Shown here one piece after another: positions 1 to 6,068 of a stretch of DNA of 7,006 bases. Each line of letters starts with the position of its first letter. The stretch's first letter is position 1. The notes under the pieces are model-generated. The model saw only the letters and a program-made list of their open reading frames with translations. It had not been told where the DNA came from and did no database searches. The DNA is from a bacterium (GTDB lineage Bacteria > Fidelibacterota > Marinisomatia > Marinisomatales > JAHJCW01): contig JAUXHY010000064.1 in NCBI GenBank assembly GCA_030621275.1, positions 1 through 7,006 of the forward strand, read 5' to 3'. The position numbers were made by a program, and so were the translations under genes.

Positions 1-32
1 GATGATGAATAATTAAACTTGGAAATAATACA

Positions 33-1091
33 ATGAATAAAAACCTATTTATAAAACTAGTTCTTCTGGTATTGTTTAGTACACAATTTACGTTGATAAC
101 AGGTTGTACAAAAAAAATATACGATGTTGTTTATCCAACCCTTAATGATGGAAGATATGACTCCGAATTTCCCTATCGAAATGCTTCAGAACAGTTAGAG
201 GAAGTTTCAAATTCTGTTAAAATGTTAAATTATATTGCATATTACAAAACATATCTTTTCAATGAAAATCAAAAAGTATCACACTCTGATTTAAATCAAA
301 AGAGAATAAAAGATAAAGCTGTAGATGAAGTATATTTTAATGAAACGGTTTCAGGAACAGCTACAGTTATTTTTTATGATGGTTTAAAAGTTGGATTGTT
401 AACTTGTGCTCATATCGGAAATTTACCAGACACTGTATTAACCTATTTTGAACCTTCTGCTGAACAAAAACCTCAATATGTTCAACAAATGGCTGTAAAG
501 ATTAGGGAACATTATTATGTTAATGAAATTCCTGGGGACATAGATTTTGAAGTAGTAGTGAGTGATAAAGAACGTGATTTGGCAATATTGAGTAAGAGGA
601 GTATTAATGATCCTCTTTATAGAATTAAGCCGTTCAAATATCCTCTTGGCAAATCTAGCAATTTAGAACTTGGAAGTTTTGTATACATTATCGGGTATCC
701 GATGGGCCATAAAATGATTACTAGAGGAATTGTAAGTAATAAACGTGATAACGAAAGTGATTCATTTCTAATAGACGCTTTATTTAATCGTGGTTTCAGT
801 GGGGGGATAATCTTAGCTATTCGAGATGGGGTGCCTAATTTTGAATTGGTTGGGATGGCTAAATCGGTATCTGCGAAAAATCAGTATTTTCTAACTCCTG
901 TTCCACTGAATGATAAATCAGGATATGAACCAAATTTTCCATATGCTGGTGATATTTATGTAAAGAAATTCGAAGATATAAATTATGGAATAACTTATAC
1001 GATTTCTACGGACGAAATAATAGAATTTTTAAAGGAAAACGAAACACTACTTCTTCAAAAAGGTTTTAATTTTAACCATTTTACTAAATGA
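33..1091 (+). CDS. Lipoprotein with HtrA-like trypsin-fold serine protease domain
   Basis: Probable membrane-anchored serine peptidase of 352 residues facing the periplasm or cell surface. Seen in the sequence: a short basic N-terminus, a hydrophobic stretch (about residues 7-22) and a lipobox LITG-C that places the lipidated cysteine at residue 25. A trypsin-fold core follows with all three catalytic elements: His127 in LTCAH, Asp182 in ERDLAIL and Ser256 in RGFSGG. The segment GYPMGHKMITRGIVS (221-235) matches the GxPxG...T.GIVS pattern of the HtrA/DegP (S1C) group. Residues 26-105 form an N-terminal extension I do not recognise. The roughly 60-residue C-terminal tail is too short for a usual PDZ domain, so the protein appears to be PDZ-less. 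No acidic run follows the lipid cysteine, so a Bacteroidota-type surface export signal is not evident. The ATG at 33 is preferred because it gives a complete signal peptide, although its ribosome binding site is weak. It lies 23 bases upstream of hutU on the same strand, so co-transcription is possible. The substrate is unknown. Confidence 0.85.
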   Translation: MNKNLFIKLVLLVLFSTQFTLITGCTKKIYDVVYPTLNDGRYDSEFPYRNASEQLEEVSNSVKMLNYIAYYKTYLFNENQKVSHSDLNQKRIKDKAVDEVYFNETVSGTATVIFYDGLKVGLLTCAHIGNLPDTVLTYFEPSAEQKPQYVQQMAVKIREHYYVNEIPGDIDFEVVVSDKERDLAILSKRSINDPLYRIKPFKYPLGKSSNLELGSFVYIIGYPMGHKMITRGIVSNKRDNESDSFLIDALFNRGFSGGIILAIRDGVPNFELVGMAKSVSAKNQYFLTPVPLNDKSGYEPNFPYAGDIYVKKFEDINYGITYTISTDEIIEFLKENETLLLQKGFNFNHFTK

Positions 1092-1114
1092 ATTATTATG
1101 CTTAAGGACAGTCA

Positions 1115-2767
1115 ATGAAAATATTAGAAATCCAATCTCCACGAGGAAATAAGTTATCTTGTAAAGGTTGGCAGCAAGAAGCTGCTTTCAGAATGATTCA
1201 AAATAATTTGGATCCAGATGTTGCTGAAAATCCACAAGAATTAATCGTCTATGGGGGTAAAGGAAAGGCAGCTAGAAATTGGGAGAGCTTTGATGCAATC
1301 CTATCTTCACTAAAAAATCTTAATAATGATGAAACATTATTGGTTCAGTCCGGCAAACCTGTTGGAGTTCTCAAAACGCATGTAACATCACCTAGAGTTC
1401 TGATTGCCAATTCAAATTTGGTACCAAATTGGGCAAATTGGGAACATTTTAATGAATTAGACAAACTTGGATTAATGATGTATGGTCAGATGACCGCAGG
1501 TAGCTGGATATACATTGGTACTCAAGGAATTTTGCAAGGTACTTATGAAACATTTGCTGAAGCAGCTAGAATGCATTTTAGCAGTGATTTGTCAGGTAAA
1601 TTGGTTCTAACAGCTGGTTTAGGAGGAATGGGTGGCGCTCAACCGTTGTCGGTAACCATGAATAACGGTGTGTCAATTAATATCGAGATTGATCCAACAA
1701 GGATACAGCGCCGTTTGGAAACAAAATATGTGGATATTGCAACGGAATCTTTAGAAGAAGCGTTGTCAATCGCACGTGATGCGATGATAAAAAAGAAAGG
1801 ATTATCAATTGGGTTATTAGGTAATGCAGCGGATATTATACCTCAAGTCGCAAAGATGGGCATAGTACCGGATATCGTGACTGATCAAACTTCAGCTCAT
1901 GATGAATTAGATGGATATATACCAAATAACATGACTTATAACGAAGCTTTAACTTTACGAAAATCAAATCCTGACAAATATGTTAAAGAAAGTTTTCGAT
2001 CTATGGCAGAACATGTAAATGGTATTCTAAAATTAAAAGAAATGGGATCAATATGTTTTGATTATGGTAATAATCTGCGTGGTCAGGCCAAAAAGGCAGG
2101 TGTAGAAAATGCTTTTGATTACCCCGGTTTTGTTCCTGCATATATTCGGCCATTATTTTGTGAAGGCAAGGGGCCGTTCCGTTGGGTGGCATTATCAGGT
2201 GACCCTGAGGATATTTATAAAACTGATGAAAAAATAAAAGAATTATTCCCTAATGATAAATCATTGCTAAGATGGATTGATTTAGCAAGAGAGAAAGTGC
2301 GATTTCAAGGATTACCATCCAGAATTTGTTGGCTTGGTTATACACAACGCGCAAAATTTGGAGTTGCTCTAAATAGAATGGTTGCTTCAGGTGAATTAAG
2401 TGCACCTATTGTTATTGGCAGAGATCACTTAGATTGCGGATCCGTAGCTTCACCTTATCGGGAAACAGAAGATATGAAGGACGGATCAGATGCAGTAGCC
2501 GATTGGCCGCTGCTTAATGCTATGGTGAACGTGGCTAGTGGAGCAAGTTGGGTATCAATTCATCAAGGAGGTGGTGTAGGTATGGGGCTAGCTATTCATG
2601 CTGGACAAGTAATAGTAGCGGATGGAACACCTGAAATGGAAATTAGATTAAAAACTGTTCTGACTAATGATCCAGGTACGGGCATATTACGTCATGCAGA
2701 TGCCGGATATGAAGAAGCAATTAATAATGCAAAAGAATGGAAAGTAAAAATTCCACTAATGAAATAA
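1115..2767 (+). CDS. hutU: Urocanate hydratase (urocanase)
   Basis: Cytoplasmic NAD+-dependent enzyme that hydrates urocanate to 4-imidazolone-5-propionate, step two of histidine degradation. The 550-residue product is close to the usual family length of about 555. Visible family blocks are [11 protein letters not shown] (46-56), [12 protein letters not shown] (168-179, glycine-rich NAD+ site), [14 protein letters not shown] (257-270), RICWLG (403-408), [18 protein letters not shown] (435-452) and [11 protein letters not shown] (481-491). Cys405 in RICWLG corresponds to the active-site cysteine known from Pseudomonas putida urocanase (Cys410). The start is supported by an AAGGA Shine-Dalgarno at 1104-1108, six bases before the ATG, and by the conserved N-terminus. 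The hutI start follows only 7 bases after the stop, so the two genes are almost certainly one operon. Nothing looks truncated or missing. Base composition is clearly richer in G+C than in the amidotransferase gene downstream. Confidence 0.97.
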   Translation: MKILEIQSPRGNKLSCKGWQQEAAFRMIQNNLDPDVAENPQELIVYGGKGKAARNWESFDAILSSLKNLNNDETLLVQSGKPVGVLKTHVTSPRVLIANSNLVPNWANWEHFNELDKLGLMMYGQMTAGSWIYIGTQGILQGTYETFAEAARMHFSSDLSGKLVLTAGLGGMGGAQPLSVTMNNGVSINIEIDPTRIQRRLETKYVDIATESLEEALSIARDAMIKKKGLSIGLLGNAADIIPQVAKMGIVPDIVTDQTSAHDELDGYIPNNMTYNEALTLRKSNPDKYVKESFRSMAEHVNGILKLKEMGSICFDYGNNLRGQAKKAGVENAFDYPGFVPAYIRPLFCEGKGPFRWVALSGDPEDIYKTDEKIKELFPNDKSLLRWIDLAREKVRFQGLPSRICWLGYTQRAKFGVALNRMVASGELSAPIVIGRDHLDCGSVASPYRETEDMKDGSDAVADWPLLNAMVNVASGASWVSIHQGGGVGMGLAIHAGQVIVADGTPEMEIRLKTVLTNDPGTGILRHADAGYEEAINNAKEWKVKIPLMK

Positions 2768-2774
2768 TTAATAT

Positions 2775-3977
2775 ATGTCCAAAATTAAATTAGTCAATAT
2801 TGGTAAGATAGCAACTTATAATAGCCAAACAAAAGTTGTTGATAGTATAACAGGTAGTGATATCTTAATTAATGATGGTATAATTGAAAAAATCGATAAT
2901 GATATAAATGAAAATGTTGAAATATTTGATTGTCAAAATAGATTAGTTACGCCTGGTTTTGTTGATCCGCATACACATCCTGTTTTTCTAAATGGGAGGG
3001 AAGAAGAATTTGGATTGCGGATGCAAGGCGCTACCTATCAAGAAATCGCCGAAAAGGGTGGTGGAATCAATAGTAGCGTAAATGGCGTAAGGAATACCTC
3101 CAATGAAGAATTGATAGCTTTGGTTACAAAGCGAATGGATAGATTTTTAAAATTAGGAACCACGACTATTGAAGCAAAAAGTGGTTATGGATTGAATGTG
3201 GAATCTGAATTGAAATCCTTAGAAGTTCTTGATTTAGTCAATCAAAATCATGCTATAGATATTATTCCTACATTTTTAGGGGCTCATGCATTTCCACCGG
3301 AATATAAAAATGATCGTAATGGATATGTTGATTTACTATGTAATGAAATGATTCCGGCTGTTGCAGGGCAGGGTATCGCAAAGTACTGCGATGTTTTTTG
3401 CGAGAATGGATATTTTAATGTAAAACAATCCAGGAAAATATTAGAAGCAGCTAAGAAACATGGCTTAATACCAAGACTACATGCGGACGAATTTGAAGAT
3501 TCCGGAGCTGCTGAACTAGCTGCAGAATTAGGAGCAGTCTCGGCTGATCATTTAATGGCAGTTAGTGATGTGGGCATCGCTAAAATGGCAGAGGGGAATG
3601 TAACTGCTACAATACTTCCCGGTACTACATTTTTCCTCGGTTCGACAAATTATGCTCCTGTTAAAAAGTTAATGGAATCGGGAATAGATATCGCATTAGC
3701 TACTGATTATAATCCCGGAAGCTGTCACATACAATCTATGCCATTTATTATATCGTTAGCTTGCATATATATTGGTATGTCAGTAGAGGATGCTTTGAGA
3801 TCAGCTACATTTAATTCTGCAAAAACACTAAATCTTGAAAAAGAGGTTGGATCAATAGAAATTGGTAAAAAAGCCGATTTAGTAATATGGGATTTGGAAA
3901 AATTAATTGAAATACCTTACAATGTTACGGATGTACCAATTATCAAGGTTATGAAAGGCGGAAAATTTATTTTCTAA
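2775..3977 (+). CDS. hutI: Imidazolonepropionase
   Basis: Cytoplasmic amidohydrolase-superfamily metalloenzyme that opens the ring of 4-imidazolone-5-propionate to give N-formimino-L-glutamate, step three of histidine degradation. The 400-residue product is normal for the family. Metal-ligand candidates visible are His66 and His68 in VDPHTHPV, His236 in RLHADEF and Asp311 in ATDYNPGS. Glu239 and His259 (SADHL) match the conserved catalytic acid/base positions. EAKSGYGL (133-140) and LGAHAFPPEY (168-177) are typical of imidazolonepropionase rather than of other amidohydrolases. A C-terminal segment IGKKADLVIWD (363-373) completes the small beta domain usual for the superfamily. The ATG lies 7 bases after the hutU stop and has no clear Shine-Dalgarno, which suggests translational coupling to hutU. 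The gene ends 12 bases from the end of a convergent radical SAM gene. Histidine ammonia-lyase and the formimino-glutamate enzyme are not encoded next to it. Confidence 0.97.
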   Translation: MSKIKLVNIGKIATYNSQTKVVDSITGSDILINDGIIEKIDNDINENVEIFDCQNRLVTPGFVDPHTHPVFLNGREEEFGLRMQGATYQEIAEKGGGINSSVNGVRNTSNEELIALVTKRMDRFLKLGTTTIEAKSGYGLNVESELKSLEVLDLVNQNHAIDIIPTFLGAHAFPPEYKNDRNGYVDLLCNEMIPAVAGQGIAKYCDVFCENGYFNVKQSRKILEAAKKHGLIPRLHADEFEDSGAAELAAELGAVSADHLMAVSDVGIAKMAEGNVTATILPGTTFFLGSTNYAPVKKLMESGIDIALATDYNPGSCHIQSMPFIISLACIYIGMSVEDALRSATFNSAKTLNLEKEVGSIEIGKKADLVIWDLEKLIEIPYNVTDVPIIKVMKGGKFIF

Positions 3978-3989
3978 CTTTTCACTTAA

Positions 3990-5177
3990 TTAATAAAAAA
4001 ATTGGTTTATATCATAAACTGATACTTGTATGTTCTTGAAATATTGTTTTTTTAATTTGGACTTAAATTCGTTTGACCATTTACGTATTTCTTGTCTTGT
4101 TGGTAATGGTATATTTTGCTCTGCCATTGATTTCTCATAGTTTGAATTTGTGTCATATAACTCAGATAAATAAATAATATCTTCTTTACCAAGTGGCAAT
4201 TGTTCTAGTAGTTTAACTGAATCTAATAAGTGTTGCTCGGCATATTTACTACCACCCGCACCGATTAAAAATATTATTCCAATATCAATTCCACCATTTT
4301 TTAATTTATGCGTTAGTTCTATTATATCTTTATTTAGCTGATGTTTGTTCAAGAATAACATTAAGTCACTATTCCCTGATTCAACTCCTAAATATACTCT
4401 TTTTATACCTAGCTTACTTAATTGTTTAAAATCATTTGCAGATTTCTTTAAACCGGTGAATACATCTATGAAAGAATAATAATTCTTGAATTGTGGAAAA
4501 TGATTGTGAATTAATTTTAATCCATTTATTAGTCGATTTTGTGGTACTGCAAGAGCATTGGCATCTGCTAGAAAAATCGATTTACGTAAATTAATTCCTT
4601 CACCGAAAAATGATTTCACTTTACTAAGATGTATTTCTAATTCATCAGCAGATTTAATTTTAAATGGTCGGTCACGGTAAAAATTACAAAATGTACATTT
4701 ATTATAATTACAACCTTCAGTGAATTGTATTACTAAGGACATATATTGGTCAGGTGGAAGGATGGAAATCGGTAAGTAAATATTATTAAATTCTTTTGCA
4801 CTATTTTGAAGAGTTGTAGAATCCATTTTTAATATATTTTCCAAAGGGTCATGAAAAACATTTGACAATCTATTCTGATTATTTCTAATTAATATATGGG
4901 ACTGTTCAATTAATGGTTTTATTTTATCAATTGGAATCTGTTTAATATCACGAAATTGTTCATTCTCAATAGTAAATCGTGATTTTAGATAATATTTGTT
5001 GTTTAAAGTACGTCTATAATTTTTGTAGTCTATGAACATACCGACTAATCGTCCTGCGAGATCAAAAGTCCATAGACTATTTTGTGGTTCCTCAAAAATA
5101 TTAACAGCATTCTCTTTTAACGTGAAAGTAACGTTTTTACTCGATGACAATTGTACTTTTTCAATTATTGTGTTCAT
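3990..5177 (-). CDS. Radical SAM protein with CX4CX2C cluster motif, substrate unknown
   Basis: Predicted [4Fe-4S] S-adenosylmethionine radical enzyme of 395 residues. The cluster cysteines are Cys156, Cys161 and Cys164 in EGCNYNKCTFCNFY, a CX4CX2C spacing one residue longer than the canonical CX3CX2C. This spacing recurs in a branch of radical SAM proteins whose motif reads like GCSxNxCTFC. Other Elp3-like core signs are IFLADANALAVP (201-212), VYLGVESG (261-268) and GIIFLIGAGG (300-309), which correspond to later strands of the partial TIM barrel and the SAM site. Residues 1-150 form an N-terminal region I cannot assign. It includes EEPQNSLWTFDLAGRL (29-44) and YKNYRRTLNN (51-60), and shows no CXXC zinc motif and no recognisable B12-binding domain. 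The C-terminal 60 residues are charged and lack further cysteine clusters, so auxiliary Fe-S clusters of the SPASM type are absent. It is divergent from the amidotransferase across 113 bases. The ATG at 5177 gives the longest frame, with no strong Shine-Dalgarno. The reaction is not predictable from sequence. Confidence 0.88.
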   Translation of the reverse strand: MNTIIEKVQLSSSKNVTFTLKENAVNIFEEPQNSLWTFDLAGRLVGMFIDYKNYRRTLNNKYYLKSRFTIENEQFRDIKQIPIDKIKPLIEQSHILIRNNQNRLSNVFHDPLENILKMDSTTLQNSAKEFNNIYLPISILPPDQYMSLVIQFTEGCNYNKCTFCNFYRDRPFKIKSADELEIHLSKVKSFFGEGINLRKSIFLADANALAVPQNRLINGLKLIHNHFPQFKNYYSFIDVFTGLKKSANDFKQLSKLGIKRVYLGVESGNSDLMLFLNKHQLNKDIIELTHKLKNGGIDIGIIFLIGAGGSKYAEQHLLDSVKLLEQLPLGKEDIIYLSELYDTNSNYEKSMAEQNIPLPTRQEIRKWSNEFKSKLKKQYFKNIQVSVYDINQFFY

Positions 5178-5290
5178 TTACACGTAAAAATTAAGAAATA
5201 TGAGTAATAAGTTGTATTGTGCTTTTAAATATTTATTATTAAAACGTAGTGCTAATTTCAGATCAATTATTGCTAATAGTTAGGAGTATA
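5178..5290. promoter_or_regulatory. Divergent intergenic region with possible promoters
   Basis: This A/T-rich spacer separates the start of the radical SAM gene (minus strand) from the start of the amidotransferase gene (plus strand), so it must hold control signals for both unless they are read from elsewhere. On the plus strand, TTGTAT (5212-5217) and TATTAT (5234-5239) are 16 bases apart and could serve as -35 and -10 elements. The -35 match is poor, and such matches are common in A/T-rich DNA. No convincing operator, riboswitch or strong palindrome was seen. Confidence 0.35.
5282..5286 (+). promoter_or_regulatory. Ribosome binding site that sets the amidotransferase start
   Basis: AGGAG lies four bases before the ATG at 5291. 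The frame is open upstream to a GTG at 5249, but that alternative would add 14 residues with no Shine-Dalgarno and would push the conserved first beta strand (KIGILNC) inward. The ATG is therefore preferred. The spacing is slightly short, so the call is good but not certain. Confidence 0.65.
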
Positions 5291-5953
5291 ATGTCAAATA
5301 AAATCGGAATATTAAATTGTTATTCGGATGAATCGATATCAGTACCAAGTGCGAGTTATTTTTCTGATATTATTAATGATACAACAATCATTAACACTTG
5401 TTATAACGAAAAAATTGAAAATATTAATAATTACAATGGTTATATTATCAGTGGTTCGCGTTCATGTTATAAAGATAAGATTAGTTGGATTACCGATCTA
5501 AAAGAAATTATAAAACAAATATATGATGAAAACATTCCTTGTTTGGCAGTATGCTTTGGTCATCAAGTTGTAGCGGATATGTTTGGTGGAATTACTGTTA
5601 GGAGTATTGTAAGTGAGGAAGGATTTCAAAATGTTCCAACTATGGTTGGAGAAAAACCAATCAATTTATTTTCTGATTTACAAAATCCGGTAAAGATATA
5701 TCAATCGCATAACGATGCTGTAATGAAAGCGCCCCCTGGAAGTATCCAAGTAATTTATAATGAGAAATGTGTGCAGTATTATCAATTTGGTTCAATTTAT
5801 TCGATTCAATCGCATCCTGAAATAACAATACCGATTGCAATAGAATTGGCTAAACGTGATGGAAATGATTTAAATTTAATGTTGAATGGAATGAATGAGC
5901 AGAATATTCAATCTCATAAGGTGTTAGAAAATTTTTCAAATATTGTAAAATAA
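5291..5953 (+). CDS. Stand-alone class I glutamine amidotransferase domain protein
   Basis: A 220-residue single-domain protein of the class I glutamine amidotransferase (GATase1) fold, closest in style to the GMP-synthase-like COG0518 group. The catalytic triad is intact: nucleophile Cys88 in AVCFGHQ, then His175 and Glu177 in IQSHPEI. IISGSR (52-57) provides the expected oxyanion/glycine loop, and YQSHNDAVMKAPPGS (137-151) matches the conserved (W/S)HxDxV...PPG block. The family normally hydrolyses glutamine to feed ammonia to a synthetase, or acts on gamma-glutamyl compounds. No synthetase domain is fused, and none is adjacent. About 43 residues follow the triad and are rich in Asn and Gln, with no recognised motif. 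The first line of the gene is strongly A/T-rich compared with hutU: a hand count gives 14 G/C in 5401-5460 against 27 in 2401-2460. It is divergent from the radical SAM gene, and a CoA-transferase gene follows on the same strand after 115 bases. The substrate and partner are unknown. It could also be a gamma-glutamyl hydrolase-like enzyme. Confidence 0.85.
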   Translation: MSNKIGILNCYSDESISVPSASYFSDIINDTTIINTCYNEKIENINNYNGYIISGSRSCYKDKISWITDLKEIIKQIYDENIPCLAVCFGHQVVADMFGGITVRSIVSEEGFQNVPTMVGEKPINLFSDLQNPVKIYQSHNDAVMKAPPGSIQVIYNEKCVQYYQFGSIYSIQSHPEITIPIAIELAKRDGNDLNLMLNGMNEQNIQSHKVLENFSNIVK

Positions 5954-6038
5954 GCTATACGATTGTAAAAACATTTTTCTATAATACTGTTTAATCTTCG
6001 TAATTTATTGCTCAATATTTTATACATTTATTAGTAAT

Positions 6039-6046
6039 TAGATTTG
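6039..6046 (+). promoter_or_regulatory. Possible Bacteroidota-type -7 promoter element
   Basis: TAGATTTG fits the TAnnTTTG consensus of the -7 element used by the primary sigma factor of Bacteroidota. It lies 22 bases before the CoA-transferase ATG in the 115-base spacer 5954-6068, which leaves room for a short leader. The expected TTG-type -33 element is not at the right distance (the nearest TTG, 6008-6010, is 28 bases upstream of the motif). The match is therefore only half a promoter and may be chance. The rest of the spacer shows no clear terminator hairpin. Confidence 0.3.
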
Positions 6047-6068
6047 TATTTCAGTAATTAAGGTTTAC

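Noticed and set aside
1..16. Possible tail of an upstream gene (GAT GAT GAA TAA in frame 1, or ATG ATG AAT AAT TAA in frame 2)
   Set aside because: Three or four codons before a stop are too few to support any call.
2001..2192. Open minus-strand frame of 63 codons inside hutU
   Set aside because: It is antisense to a strongly conserved part of urocanase, has no recognisable motif and no ribosome binding site; it is a shadow of the real gene.
5178..5187. Small palindrome TTAC-AC-GTAA next to the radical SAM start
   Set aside because: Four-base arms are too short to support a binding site without conservation data.
5223..5244. Inverted repeat TTTTAA - 10 bases - TTAAAA as an operator
   Set aside because: The arms are six bases of only A and T in A/T-rich DNA, which is expected by chance.
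5249..5290. GTG at 5249 as the amidotransferase start
   Set aside because: It adds 14 residues of no known value and has no Shine-Dalgarno, while the ATG at 5291 follows AGGAG and begins right before the conserved first strand.
5964..5977. A-run then T-run (AAAAACATTTTT) after the amidotransferase as a terminator
   Set aside because: There is no G/C-containing stem and almost no loop, so a stable intrinsic terminator is not supported.
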